From contig NZ_RCNV01000002.1 of NCBI RefSeq assembly GCF_003667275.1, positions 340,896-404,895 of the forward strand: a stretch of DNA of 64,000 nt, written 5' to 3'. This stretch comes from Mesonia aquimarina. GTDB taxonomy: Bacteria > Bacteroidota > Bacteroidia > Flavobacteriales > Flavobacteriaceae. Position numbers and translations under genes: made by a program. Of the stretch, positions 28,927 through 38,257 are shown in pieces (the stretch's first letter is position 1; each line of letters begins with the position of its first letter). The notes below the pieces were generated by a model. That model saw only the letters and a program-made list of their open reading frames with translations, did not search any database and was not told the DNA's origin.

Positions 28927-28944
28927 CTTTACTATATATGTATC

Positions 28945-29352
28945 TCAATTATTTTTTTCTAAGAAGTTAAAAATAATCAATTTTAAATTCCTTACTTTTT
29001 CTAAATGTTTATTTAGTTTATTGTGAAACTCAAAATGTTCGTTGAAGAAATAAGCTTCACAATGCATATCTTCACATTCCCTAATTTCCAAAGTTTTATT
29101 GGTAAAATTAATTGTTCTATTATAAAACATTTTATTGTTCTCAAGTACTTTTTTTAAGGTGTTATGTAAATAAGATTTATCTTCCTTATTTTTATTGAGA
29201 GATTTAGCAAGTGTTGATTCTAATAAACTCCTCAGAAAAATTAATTCTTTTTCAATAAAGTCTAGATTTTTTTTCCAGTCTTTTAATTCTTTATTTAAGG
29301 TTAGAATAAGGATGCTCTCATCATCATCGTGTAATTTTACTGTGTTTTCCAT
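28945..29352 (-). CDS. Hypothetical coiled-coil protein after the Gre-like gene
   Basis: About 135 highly charged residues with long helices (coiled-coil-like over about 20-70 and 105-130) and two Cys in ECEDMHCEAYFF. The frame extends upstream to 29370, but the ATG at 29352 (MENTVKLHDDDE) gives a better start. It still overlaps the Gre-like gene by 29 bases, so the two are translationally linked. Family not recognised. Could be a stress-related helical protein acting with its neighbour. Confidence 0.6.
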   Translation of the reverse strand: MENTVKLHDDDESILILTLNKELKDWKKNLDFIEKELIFLRSLLESTLAKSLNKNKEDKSYLHNTLKKVLENNKMFYNRTINFTNKTLEIRECEDMHCEAYFFNEHFEFHNKLNKHLEKVRNLKLIIFNFLEKNN

Positions 29353-29749
29353 TGTATAATGTATTTTCATGGGTTACATCAATAATTTTTATAGTTCCTT
29401 TTCCTGTGGGAAAATCCCAAGTAAGCTCATCTCCTTTAGCATATCCAAATAGTGCTAAGCCCATTGGGGCTAATATGGAGATTTTATCATGTGCAATACT
29501 ACTTTTATCAGGAGTAACGATCTGATATTTTTTAGTCAGAAAAGGGGTCTCGATATGTACAATAGAATTAAATCGGATAACGTCAACAGGTAATTCTTTA
29601 TTTTTTACAATTTCAGCTTGAGTCATTTCTTTTTTTAGAGCAGAAATAGCAAGGCGATAAGAATCACTTTTGTCGTGTTGCGCTAACGAAATAATTCGTT
29701 TTAACAAGTCAAATTCATTCTCTTCTATTAATAATTTTTTATATTTCAT
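29324..29749 (-). CDS. GreA/GreB-family (Rnk-like) transcription factor
   Basis: 141 residues with a short helical N-terminal part (about 1-50) and a C-terminal Gre/Rnk FKBP-like domain (about 55-135). Conserved segments are RFNSIVHIETP, KISILAPMGLALFGYAKGDELTW and PTGKGTIKIIDV. The N-terminal coiled-coil is shorter than in GreA, so it resembles Rnk or the short Gre-like regulators that bind RNA polymerase. It lies 116 bp downstream of glutamate dehydrogenase on the same strand. Confidence 0.82.
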   Translation of the reverse strand: MKYKKLLIEENEFDLLKRIISLAQHDKSDSYRLAISALKKEMTQAEIVKNKELPVDVIRFNSIVHIETPFLTKKYQIVTPDKSSIAHDKISILAPMGLALFGYAKGDELTWDFPTGKGTIKIIDVTHENTLYNGKHSKITR

Positions 29750-29865
29750 TTTAGTTATCTAAAATAAAGGGGAACCCGAAGACAGATTAACACCAAGTAG
29801 CACTAGTTGACTTTTATTGCACAAATCATGGAAAAACTCTTCTGGGTTCACCCTATTAAATGTTA

Positions 29866-31146
29866 TTAAGGAAAAATACCGCGTTGTCTGTAAGCTGTTT
29901 CTATTCTGGAAATAGCTAATATATAAGAAGCGGTTCGCCAATCGGTTTGATGTTCTTCTACCGCTTTAGCCACTTTGGAGAAGTTTTCTGAAAACTTCTT
30001 TTCTATTTTTCGCATGACTTCTTCCAGTTGCCATAGTTCTCCATTTCTATTTTGAAGCCATTCGAAATAACTGCCAATAACACCACCGGAATTGCATAAA
30101 ATATCAGGGATAATAGTTATCCCTTTTTCTAAAATAATATTCTCTCCTTCTCCTGTTATAGGACCGTTAGCGCCTTCAGCAATAATGTTTGCTTTTATGT
30201 CATAAGCATTTTGCTGGTTGATTTGATTCCCTAAAGCTGCTGGAATTAAAATATCACAATCTAAACCAAAAAAACGCTTAGGTTCAATTTCTTCTGCTCC
30301 TATAAAGCCTTGAATAGAGCCTTTTCTAGGTTTAGTATGTTCAATTAATTGGTCTACATCAATTCCATTTTCATTTATTAAACTAGCGTGTGCATCTTGT
30401 ACTGCAAGTAGTTTAGCTCCCTCTTGTATCATAAAATGTGAAACCCATTGCCCTACATTACCAAAACCTTGTACAATAAAACGTTTTCCTTTTAAGGATT
30501 TTCCTTGCTCCGCTAGCAATAATTTGATGGATAAATAAACTCCAAATCCGGTAGCTCTATCTCTTCCTTCCAATCCTCCGGCCCCAACAGGCTTTCCTGT
30601 AACCACATGTTGATTATGAGAACGTTGTGAAGACGATTTGGTAGACATATAAGTGTCTAAAATCCAAGCCATGGTTTGCTCATTGGTATTTACATCCGGT
30701 GCGGGTATATCTTGTTCTGGTCCAATATTCTCTCCAAGGGCAAATGTAAAACGCCTTGTTATTCGTTCTAATTCAGCTAAAGAATGATCTCTAGGATCTA
30801 ACTGTATTCCTCCTTTGGCCCCACCAAAAGGGAGACCGGCCAAAGAAGTTTTCCAAGTCATCCACATAGCTAATGCCTTTGCGTCAGATACATCTATAGA
30901 AGGGTGGTAACGGAGTCCACCTTTATAGGGACCTAAAGCATTATTATGTTGTACACGATAGCCCGTAAATATCTTAACATCACCATTATCCATTTTTACC
31001 GGAAAATGAATAATGATTTCGTTATTGGTGATTGCCAGTATTTTTTTTATATTTTCATTGAGATTGATGCGCTCTGCAACTTTATAATATTGTTGCATTA
31101 CATTATCATACATTGATGCGGGTTTCTTTTCTTGAATAGTGCTCAT
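29866..31146 (-). CDS. Glutamate dehydrogenase (Glu/Leu/Phe/Val dehydrogenase family)
   Basis: 426-residue cytoplasmic enzyme that interconverts glutamate and 2-oxoglutarate plus ammonium with NAD(P)H. Substrate-binding Lys75 is in GPYKGGLRY and the catalytic Lys111 is in PFGGAKGG. PAPDVNT carries the conserved Asp. The Rossmann glycine motif is VQGFGNVG near 225-232. Length and motifs fit the 420-residue hexameric class (RocG/GudB-like). Cofactor specificity cannot be fixed by eye. Upstream lie a sigma-54-like promoter and an inverted repeat, and the sigma-54 activator gene is the next gene. Confidence 0.92.
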   Translation of the reverse strand: MSTIQEKKPASMYDNVMQQYYKVAERINLNENIKKILAITNNEIIIHFPVKMDNGDVKIFTGYRVQHNNALGPYKGGLRYHPSIDVSDAKALAMWMTWKTSLAGLPFGGAKGGIQLDPRDHSLAELERITRRFTFALGENIGPEQDIPAPDVNTNEQTMAWILDTYMSTKSSSQRSHNQHVVTGKPVGAGGLEGRDRATGFGVYLSIKLLLAEQGKSLKGKRFIVQGFGNVGQWVSHFMIQEGAKLLAVQDAHASLINENGIDVDQLIEHTKPRKGSIQGFIGAEEIEPKRFFGLDCDILIPAALGNQINQQNAYDIKANIIAEGANGPITGEGENIILEKGITIIPDILCNSGGVIGSYFEWLQNRNGELWQLEEVMRKIEKKFSENFSKVAKAVEEHQTDWRTASYILAISRIETAYRQRGIFP

Positions 31147-31318
31147 AATTATTGGTGATTTTCACAATAAAGTTTATTAGTATGTTTCCAAGTGCAAGTT
31201 TTTATATGGTTGCAATTGATGCATAAGCCTTGCAGTGGCTTATTTTTTTTTGAGGCTTGATTAAAAGCTAGTATGGGTTCCAGTATTTCCATAATTAATT
31301 TAAATTTCTTTTATAATG

Positions 31319-31333
31319 GCAATTGATATACCA
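31319..31333 (-). promoter_or_regulatory. Sigma-54-like -24/-12 promoter of glutamate dehydrogenase
   Basis: On the minus strand TGGTAT-ATCAA-TTGC keeps the invariant GG-N10-GC spacing of sigma-54 promoters (consensus TGGCAC-N5-TTGC). It leaves a leader of about 160 bases. The spacer ATCAA and the TTG are shared with the element upstream of pntA. Confidence 0.55.
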
Positions 31334-31419
31334 GTAATAATATTTTTAACTTAATTATGTTTAAACTGCTATAAATCAAACTATTATAAATTAATTTTGT
31401 AAGATTAATTAATAGGGGG

Positions 31420-31448
31420 TCGGGTATATTTTACCCGATAGGTGAAAA
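31420..31448. promoter_or_regulatory. Candidate activator-binding inverted repeats upstream of glutamate dehydrogenase
   Basis: Two overlapping repeats: TCGGGTA-N5-TACCCGA (31420-31438, perfect) and TTTTACCC-GATA-GGTGAAAA (31429-31448, imperfect). The centre lies about 106 bases upstream of the -24 GG, the usual place of a sigma-54 enhancer. The second form recurs at 37013-37032 upstream of pntA. Confidence 0.5.
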
Positions 31449-31538
31449 ATGGACCAAGCTTGGTTTAGCCAAATTGATTACAGAAAAGATTTATTTTTAT
31501 AAATAGCAGGAAATCAATACCGTTTCGTATGTCTAAAA

Positions 31539-32882
31539 CTAGCTTTCTAATTTGTTTCGTAGAGTTTTACGGTCTATTTGTAATAATTTAGCAGCTTTAG
31601 TTTTGTTATTTCCTACAGAAGCCAATACTTTTTGAATATATTTTTTTTCCATGACCGAAAGTGGTAAAAAAATATCGTCTGTAGGTTTAGATGTTATTTT
31701 ATATTTAAAATGATCCGGAAGTTGTTCTACACCTATTTCTCCATCGTTCATAATGGTTAATTTCTGAATGCAGTTTTCCAGTTCTCGCACATTTCCCGGC
31801 CAGGGATATCGCTGAAAAACGCTCATTACTTGTGCACTCAGTTGTAATTCTTTTTTAGCATACTCTTTAGCATACTTTTTTAAAAATCGATCACACAGCA
31901 AGGGGATGTCTTCACTTCGCTTATGTAAAGGCGGGACATTAATATCGACTACATTTAAACGGTAGTACAGATCTTCTCTAAAGGTTTGCTGCTGTACTTG
32001 TTGATAAAGATTTTCGTTGGTTGCAGCTATCACCCGGACTTGAATTTTTTCAGCTTTAGTAGCTCCAACTTGAAGTACTTCTTTTTCTTGAAGAACACGT
32101 AGTAGTCGTACTTGAACTGATGCAGGTGCTGTACCTATTTCATCGAGAAAAATCGTACCCGTATGGGCAGCTTGAAAAAAACCTTGTTTATGTTGATTTG
32201 CTCCCGTAAATGCTCCTTTAACATATCCAAACAATTCAGATTCCAAAAGATTTTCGGGAATTGCTCCACAATTTACCGTAATAAAAGGGTTAGCTGCAAA
32301 AGCGCCTTTATAATGAATTGCTCTTGCGATAAGTTCTTTACCGGTTCCGCTTTCTCCTTGAATAAGTATAGTGGCTCTATTATTTTTAACCCGTTCAATT
32401 TGTTCTACCAAATCTGCAATTTCTGGAGACTTTCCTATAATTCCGGCATACACTTGATGCTGAAGAAATTCACTTTTAGCTTCGTTATGAAAACGCAAGG
32501 GACTTGCTTTTCGGTTCTCCAAAGATTTTTCAATCGCTTTCTTTAACTCTGCATTGGTAAAAGGTTTAACCAGGTAATCTGTAGCGCCTGACTTTATCGC
32601 ATCTACAGCAGAGTTTACTGAAGGAAATCCTGTTATAACCAATTTAGGCATATATGGATAATGCTCGTCTGCATACTTCAGTAATTCTAAGCCATTAATT
32701 TCGGGCATTTGTAAATCGGAAATCAACAAATCAATTGTAGTTAATTTTAAAATATCTAATGCTTCCTTAACAGAACTTGCTTTAAAAACGTGAAATTCAA
32801 GTGCTTTCAAGTTCCGTTGTAAAACCTCTAACATGTCATAGTTATCGTCTACAATAAGAATGTTCTCTTTTTTTAAGCTCAT
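31539..32882 (-). CDS. Sigma-54-dependent NtrC-family response regulator
   Basis: 447 residues in three parts: a receiver (1-120, phosphoacceptor Asp56 in LLISDLQMP), an AAA+ domain with Walker A GESGTGKE, the sigma-54-contacting GAFTGA loop and Walker B TIFLDEIGT, and a Fis-type HTH at the C-terminus (NNKTKAAKLLQIDRKTLRNKL). It activates promoters read by RpoN polymerase. The gene overlaps the histidine kinase gene by 4 bases. Likely targets are the adjacent glutamate dehydrogenase and the transhydrogenase operon. Confidence 0.93.
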   Translation of the reverse strand: MSLKKENILIVDDNYDMLEVLQRNLKALEFHVFKASSVKEALDILKLTTIDLLISDLQMPEINGLELLKYADEHYPYMPKLVITGFPSVNSAVDAIKSGATDYLVKPFTNAELKKAIEKSLENRKASPLRFHNEAKSEFLQHQVYAGIIGKSPEIADLVEQIERVKNNRATILIQGESGTGKELIARAIHYKGAFAANPFITVNCGAIPENLLESELFGYVKGAFTGANQHKQGFFQAAHTGTIFLDEIGTAPASVQVRLLRVLQEKEVLQVGATKAEKIQVRVIAATNENLYQQVQQQTFREDLYYRLNVVDINVPPLHKRSEDIPLLCDRFLKKYAKEYAKKELQLSAQVMSVFQRYPWPGNVRELENCIQKLTIMNDGEIGVEQLPDHFKYKITSKPTDDIFLPLSVMEKKYIQKVLASVGNNKTKAAKLLQIDRKTLRNKLES

Positions 32883-33976
32883 AGACTTGTTTTTTTGGGT
32901 ATACTGATATGAAAAATGGTTCCTCGAGGTATATTTTCAGTAAAACTGATATCTCCTTTGTGACTTTTTATAATTCCGTGAACGACGCTAAGTCCCAGAC
33001 CGGAACCTTCTCCTACAGGTTTTGTTGTAAAAAACGGATCAAAAATTTTACGTTTATTTTCAGGAGCTATACCTACTCCTTGATCGGCTATAGTGATATA
33101 AAATTGGGTAGCGTCTTGATTTAATTTACAGGTGATTTGACTTCCTTTAGGGGAAGCATAAATAGCATTAATCAATAAATTAAACAATACTTGCGTAAGT
33201 TGTATGCTATCTATTTGCGCCCGTACACGATGTGTATCACTAATTAATTTTGCTTTAATTTCAGCCTTTTTAAAACTTTGTCCTAACAAACTTAAGGCTT
33301 GTTCTATTACGGGTTTTATTTCAATTTCCTCTTTATTTTGTGGCATTTCACACGCAAAGAACATGAGCTTTTTTACGACTTCTCGAGAGAAAATAGCGCC
33401 CTCAATTATTTTCTGACTATCGCGTTGTATAGACGGAGTATTTGCTTGTTGATTGATTAATTCTGCAAAACCTAAAATATTACCAAGCGGAGTATTTAAT
33501 TCGTGCGCTATCCCTGCCGTTATCTCCCCGAGTATAGTTAAACGATCGTTACGTTCGGCACTGCGTTTTAAAAGTTCTTCTTTTTTATGCTGCTCTTTTT
33601 TTTCAAAATACCCTCCTAATTCTAACGCTACTTTATTCAGTAATTTTTGTTCTTCCTCTAAAAAATCCTTAGCCAAAAATCTAGGAGAAGGATAATGCAC
33701 CATTACATATCCATAGTGCTTATTGAACACTCGGATATCACTTTTTTGTGTTGCTTTTTTTTGAGTAATACGATGGGTTTCTACGCTTAGCTTACCCGCT
33801 ATAATTTCTACAGCAGCTTCCGCTGAAAAACGCCAAGCCTTTTTTAAAACCTGACTAACTTGATGAAGTAATTTTGTTTCATCTTCATGTTCCAGCTGTT
33901 GAAAAAGAGAAGAAATCTCATACAAACAACTCAGTTCTTTTATGCGTTCTTTTAATTTTTCTTCCGTAGATCCCAT
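32879..33976 (-). CDS. Cytoplasmic sensor histidine kinase
   Basis: 365 residues without membrane helices. A GAF-like N-terminal sensor (about 10-125) leads to a HisKA dimerisation domain with His158 in GIAHELNTPLGN and an HATPase domain with the N box (LLINAIYAS), G1 (DQGVGIA), F and G2 (GSGLGLSVVHGI) boxes. It pairs with the downstream NtrC-family regulator through an ATGA overlap. The lack of membrane segments points to an internal metabolic or redox signal. It starts 84 bases after pntB with no clear terminator between. Confidence 0.92.
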   Translation of the reverse strand: MGSTEEKLKERIKELSCLYEISSLFQQLEHEDETKLLHQVSQVLKKAWRFSAEAAVEIIAGKLSVETHRITQKKATQKSDIRVFNKHYGYVMVHYPSPRFLAKDFLEEEQKLLNKVALELGGYFEKKEQHKKEELLKRSAERNDRLTILGEITAGIAHELNTPLGNILGFAELINQQANTPSIQRDSQKIIEGAIFSREVVKKLMFFACEMPQNKEEIEIKPVIEQALSLLGQSFKKAEIKAKLISDTHRVRAQIDSIQLTQVLFNLLINAIYASPKGSQITCKLNQDATQFYITIADQGVGIAPENKRKIFDPFFTTKPVGEGSGLGLSVVHGIIKSHKGDISFTENIPRGTIFHISIPKKTSL

Positions 33977-34060
33977 AGATGTTTTCTAACAACAAAAATT
34001 ACTGAATAAAGGTACTATTTTCTTTATCAAAAAATTGATCAATGTGTATTTCTAAAGAAA

Positions 34061-35464
34061 TTAATTCATCATTTTCATTTGACTAACAATTTCTTGTAAA
34101 GATTTTTTAGCGTCTCCAAATAGAAGACGGCAATTCTCTTTTTCAAAGAGTTCGTTTTGAATACCGGCATAGCCCGTACTCATCCCTCTTTTCATTACTA
34201 TTATTTTTTTACTTTGGTAAGCTTTAATAATCGGCATGCCGTATATGGGACTAGCCGTATTTGTTTCAGCGGCGGGATTCACTACGTCATTTGCGCCAAT
34301 CACCAGTAGCATGTCATAGGTTTCCATAAGCGTATTTACACTATCCATTTCCTTTAAATAGTCGTAATCAATTTTGGCTTCGGCTAATAGTACATTCATA
34401 TGTCCGGGCATTCTTCCTGCTACAGGATGAATGATATAGTCTATACTTTTATCCTGTGCTTCCAAGACTTTTTGTAATTGATAACATTCATGCTGTGCTT
34501 GAGCAATGGCCATACCGTAGCCCGGAATCACCCCTATCTTTTGAGCAAAACTCAATTGTGTAATGGTTTCGGCTACACTTGTTTCTTGAATAGTTTGAGG
34601 AGTATCTTCTCCCGGGTTTGTCGTTTTATTAAAATGACCGGCTAATACGTTTACAAGCGAACGATTCATGGCTTTACACATTAACAAGGTTAACAATAGA
34701 CCAGCTGCCCCCACAAATATTCCTCCGGCAATCATCGCTTTATTTTCTTGCATAAAACCTGCAAGAGCTGTTGCTATACCGGTAATCGCATTTAGTAAAG
34801 AAATGACCACCGGCATATCTGCTCCGCCAATAGGTAATACAAATAAAACACCGTACACGAAGCTTAATCCAATGACACTATAGGTGAAAACGCTTATTGA
34901 AATGGGTATAAACCCAAGGTAAAACAAAAGACAGCTCCCAAAAATGATGACAATAAATACCCTGGCTAATATGGTATAGGTGGTTTGATGTACATCTTTT
35001 ATCTTTCCTGCTAATTTTAAATAAGCGACTATACTTCCTGTAAAAGCAATAGCTCCTGTAAGACTCCCAATGAGCAATAATAATTGATAGGCGGTCCCTT
35101 GAGATAGCACCACGGATTCCCAAGTATGCATTTCAATTAGCCCTAATAGCATGGCACAACCTCCTCCGGTAGCGTTAAATAAAGAAACCAGTTGAGGCAT
35201 CGCGGTCATTTCTACTTGAACAGCCATGCGTTGTCCTCCCCAGATTCCTAAAATTAATGCGCTTATAATGATGAGTACATTGACCGAAGGCACTTCAAAA
35301 GAATAGACTGCTATTAGTGTACAGCTTATGGCTAAAAACATTCCTATGGCTGCTACGAGAATTCCTGTTTGAGCACGTTTTGGTGAGCTCATCAATTTAA
35401 GCCCTAAAATAAATGATAATGCTGCCCCTAAATAACCCAATTCTATAAAAACATTCATTGCCAT
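34061..35464 (-). CDS. pntB: NAD(P) transhydrogenase subunit beta
   Basis: 467-residue subunit. The N-terminal half has about nine membrane helices (domain II), and the C-terminal NADP(H)-binding domain III (about 290-465) includes GYGMAIAQAQ, HPVAGRMPGHMNVLLAEA and the GANDVVNPAA segment. With PntA it couples proton entry to NADPH formation from NADH. Start and stop of adjacent pnt genes overlap by one base. Confidence 0.95.
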   Translation of the reverse strand: MAMNVFIELGYLGAALSFILGLKLMSSPKRAQTGILVAAIGMFLAISCTLIAVYSFEVPSVNVLIIISALILGIWGGQRMAVQVEMTAMPQLVSLFNATGGGCAMLLGLIEMHTWESVVLSQGTAYQLLLLIGSLTGAIAFTGSIVAYLKLAGKIKDVHQTTYTILARVFIVIIFGSCLLFYLGFIPISISVFTYSVIGLSFVYGVLFVLPIGGADMPVVISLLNAITGIATALAGFMQENKAMIAGGIFVGAAGLLLTLLMCKAMNRSLVNVLAGHFNKTTNPGEDTPQTIQETSVAETITQLSFAQKIGVIPGYGMAIAQAQHECYQLQKVLEAQDKSIDYIIHPVAGRMPGHMNVLLAEAKIDYDYLKEMDSVNTLMETYDMLLVIGANDVVNPAAETNTASPIYGMPIIKAYQSKKIIVMKRGMSTGYAGIQNELFEKENCRLLFGDAKKSLQEIVSQMKMMN

Positions 35465-35760
35465 TATTTTTTTGAATTAAACATGCCAAGCATACGCTTT
35501 GTCACCATAAATCCTCCTGCGATATTCAGCGTTCCTAAAAAGACAGCTATTCCCCCTAAGGCTAATGCGCCATAATGACCTTGCGGAATTTGTAGTGTTA
35601 TACCTATGGCTCCTACTATAATTACACCACTAATAGCATTAGCACCAGACATTAACGGAGTATGTAAAATTGCCGGGACATTTGCAATCACTTCTATTCC
35701 TATAAAAACGCATAAAATAACTATATATAGTGCTTCTAAATTTTGTTCTATAAATTCCAT
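35464..35760 (-). CDS. pntAB: NAD(P) transhydrogenase subunit alpha, membrane part
   Basis: 98 residues with three or four helices, equal to the C-terminal membrane domain of the E. coli alpha subunit. The conserved PAILHTPLMSGANAISGVI stretch is present. In this organism alpha is split into two polypeptides, as in Rhodospirillum-type enzymes. Confidence 0.93.
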   Translation of the reverse strand: MEFIEQNLEALYIVILCVFIGIEVIANVPAILHTPLMSGANAISGVIIVGAIGITLQIPQGHYGALALGGIAVFLGTLNIAGGFMVTKRMLGMFNSKK

Positions 35761-35787
35761 ATCTATTCTTAAAATATTAAGTTGTTT

Positions 35788-36867
35788 TTATTGTATATAC
35801 TGACTCACCTCACAGGTTTGAACTAGTTCATGTGCTAATCCGTGGGTTAATCTAAATTTTAAATAGTTGTAAAAGTTTGCGGAAAGAAGACTGGAAGCTG
35901 CTTTGGGCAATTCTCTAGAGAGGTATGAGTTTCCGTAAATTTGTATGCCTTCATAATAAATGGACGTTTCATTTTCAGTAAGGCTGCAATTGCCTCCTTG
36001 CTCTGCTGCCAGATCAATAATTATAGAACCTTTCGCTAAAAACTTGAGGCTGCTTTTTTCTAAAAGTACAGGCGCTTTTTTTCCGGGGATATTGGCAGTA
36101 CAGATCACAATATCAGTTTGCGTAAGTTGCTTTTCAATGCATTTTTTTTGTTGCTTAGCATAAGTTTCCGTTTGGGTAACGGCATATCCTCCGGCAGCTG
36201 AAGTTTCGGTATTTCCGTTTACCTCAATAAATTTTGCTCCCAGGCTTCTTACTTCTTCCCCGGCTGCTTTACGAACATCAAAAGCATGAACCACTGCTCC
36301 TAAACGTTTTGCGGTAGCTATAGCTTGTAGTCCGGCTACACCCGCACCTAATACTAATATACGAACAGGCTGAAGCGTTCCTGCCGCTGTAGTTGACATT
36401 GGGAATACATTTTTATACAGTTCAGCAGCATGAATAACCGCTTTATACCCTGACAACGCATCCATCGAAGAGCGTACATCCATATTCTGCGCTAAAGTAG
36501 TACGGGGCAAAAGGTCTAAACTATAAGCCTTTACATTGTTTTCGCTATATTTTTTCATTCGAAACTGAAAAAATAAAGGCTTGTAAATGCCTATGAATTC
36601 TATTTTTGATTTTACCTGTTCTACGAAGCATTCAATAGGATTGATAGCGATTATAATTGTAGCCTCTTCGCCTATAATTTTTCTTGTCTTTATTTTTGCT
36701 CCTTTAGATTGATAATCTTGATCCGTAATACCGTGAGATGTAGCATAATCTTTTTCTACGAGTACACTTATTTCTAATTCATTTATCAATTTATGAACGT
36801 CATCCGGTAATAAGGCGATGCGTTTTTCAAAAGCGGGTTCTTTTAATAAACCAATACGATGTTTCAT
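35788..36867 (-). CDS. pntAA: NAD(P) transhydrogenase subunit alpha, NAD-binding part
   Basis: 359 residues, the soluble domain I that binds NAD(H). The opening KEPAFEKRIALLPDDV matches alanine dehydrogenase/PntA N-domains, and the dinucleotide motif is LVLGAGVAGLQAIATAKRLGA near 170-190. The RLGAVVHAFDVR strand end and the mobile loop region (QTETYAKQQ) are visible. First gene of the operon pntAA-pntAB-pntB; a sigma-54-like element lies 46 bases upstream. Confidence 0.94.
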   Translation of the reverse strand: MKHRIGLLKEPAFEKRIALLPDDVHKLINELEISVLVEKDYATSHGITDQDYQSKGAKIKTRKIIGEEATIIIAINPIECFVEQVKSKIEFIGIYKPLFFQFRMKKYSENNVKAYSLDLLPRTTLAQNMDVRSSMDALSGYKAVIHAAELYKNVFPMSTTAAGTLQPVRILVLGAGVAGLQAIATAKRLGAVVHAFDVRKAAGEEVRSLGAKFIEVNGNTETSAAGGYAVTQTETYAKQQKKCIEKQLTQTDIVICTANIPGKKAPVLLEKSSLKFLAKGSIIIDLAAEQGGNCSLTENETSIYYEGIQIYGNSYLSRELPKAASSLLSANFYNYLKFRLTHGLAHELVQTCEVSQYIQ

Positions 36868-36912
36868 GAATCTCAGCTTGCTGCTATTAATTAGTTATAG
36901 CGCAAATTGATT

Positions 36913-36927
36913 TCAATTGATGTGCCA
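36913..36927 (-). promoter_or_regulatory. Sigma-54-like promoter of the pnt operon
   Basis: Minus-strand TGGCAC-ATCAA-TTGA. The -24 half is perfect. The -12 half has GA instead of the nearly invariant GC, so the call is weaker than for glutamate dehydrogenase, but the shared ATCAATTG core is notable. Confidence 0.45.
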
Positions 36928-37012
36928 GAACCTCCCTGTCTTCAATAAAAAGTCGTTTCTTGTTGATTATCAACCTTAAACAATTCTCGAGTAATTAGTA
37001 GTATTGAGGAGG

Positions 37013-37032
37013 TTTTACCCGCTTGGGTACTA
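37013..37032. promoter_or_regulatory. Candidate activator-binding inverted repeat upstream of pnt
   Basis: TTTTACCC-GCTT-GGGTACTA contains the perfect repeat TACCC-N4-GGGTA and shares TTTTACCCG-N1-T with the site at 31429-31448. Its centre is about 97 bases upstream of the -24 GG. Confidence 0.45.
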
Positions 37033-37124
37033 TTGAAGCATAAAAATAACTTATACCTTTGTTTTTTTAGAAAACAAACGTGTTCTGAACTTGATCGGTT
37101 GCTAGACAAGCTAACAACGTCATT

Positions 37125-38147
37125 TTAGTTTTGCTTTTTTATGATTTTATAAATTCTATTATTTATGATTTCTGCTAAATTCCAATTGTACAATTTAGGG
37201 TCTGTGGTGTTATAGAATTGGACCACAACCGCATCAATATCTTTATGGTATGCTGCAAAACTTTGGTAGCCCGGAACCCAACCCGAGTGTTCAAATTTAT
37301 ATAGGGAAGCATATATTTCTTGCTCTTTTGGGCTTAATAAGCTTCCGTTATTCAACGCCCTCAAGAAAAGACCAACATCTTCGGCTGTAGCGAGCATGCC
37401 TTGTTCGTCTGTTTTAAGGTCAAATGGATGCCCCACATGATACCCGCTCATCACATGGTTCAGATTCACTTCCCTTAGCGAACTGAAAGTATTGTTAAGA
37501 TTCAATGGTTTGAGTATTTCTTCCTTTATGAATTGAAAATTTTCATAACCGAGTGCATTATCCATTATCTTGTTGATCAAAAGATAATTTGTGTTGCAGT
37601 ATTCGTAACGCTCATCGGGTTCAAAATTAGCAGGCTTATCTAAAATTAAGGCGATACTTTCTTCATAAGTCTGTGTGGGAGCAGCCCAAAAATTTGGCGT
37701 ATCGGTGAAGTTGGGGATTCCACTTCTATGCTGTATAAGCAGCCGCAACGTAATTTTCTCTGCATTTTCTATTCTCCCTTCAAGTTCCGGAAGATAGTCT
37801 GCGAGGGTTTTATCTAGCGAAAGTCGACCCTCATTTACCAGTTTGGTAACAGCTGCAGCATCATACAGTTTACTGATACTGGCAATTTTAAATAAGGCAT
37901 GAGGCTTGGCAGGTATTTTAGAATCTCGATCATGCCAACCCGAAACAACATACTGTGGAGCTTTGCCGGCTTGGTCTACGTAAAGAATCATTCCATCAAA
38001 TCCGTGACCGATGGCTTCATCTACTTGTTCTTGAAGAGTATCGGGTAGTGGGAGAATCCATGCTTTCACCAAAAGCCAAGGGACAAAAAATAAGGACACA
38101 ATCGCCCCCAGCAATAAGCTTATTCTGATGATTCTTTTTGTTGTCAT
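37125..38147 (-). CDS. Serine hydrolase of the beta-lactamase/PBP class C family
   Basis: 340 residues with an N-terminal membrane anchor or signal (about 9-30). The active-site SxxK is Ser90-Ile-Ser-Lys93, the YxN motif is in ERYEYCNTNYL, and a C-terminal HSG (HSGWVPG) replaces KTG. Probably a periplasmic D-aminopeptidase, esterase or peptidoglycan-related hydrolase rather than a resistance enzyme. Stands alone on the minus strand. Confidence 0.85.
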   Translation of the reverse strand: MTTKRIIRISLLLGAIVSLFFVPWLLVKAWILPLPDTLQEQVDEAIGHGFDGMILYVDQAGKAPQYVVSGWHDRDSKIPAKPHALFKIASISKLYDAAAVTKLVNEGRLSLDKTLADYLPELEGRIENAEKITLRLLIQHRSGIPNFTDTPNFWAAPTQTYEESIALILDKPANFEPDERYEYCNTNYLLINKIMDNALGYENFQFIKEEILKPLNLNNTFSSLREVNLNHVMSGYHVGHPFDLKTDEQGMLATAEDVGLFLRALNNGSLLSPKEQEIYASLYKFEHSGWVPGYQSFAAYHKDIDAVVVQFYNTTDPKLYNWNLAEIINNRIYKIIKKQN

Positions 38148-38257
38148 ATTCTTTTGGTATAGGTAATTTTTAAAATGACCTATAAACCTTTTGGCGGAGT
38201 TTTAGCAAACTGAATTTTCGATTGGTTGTTAAGCCTGCATAAATATATTCTTATTTT

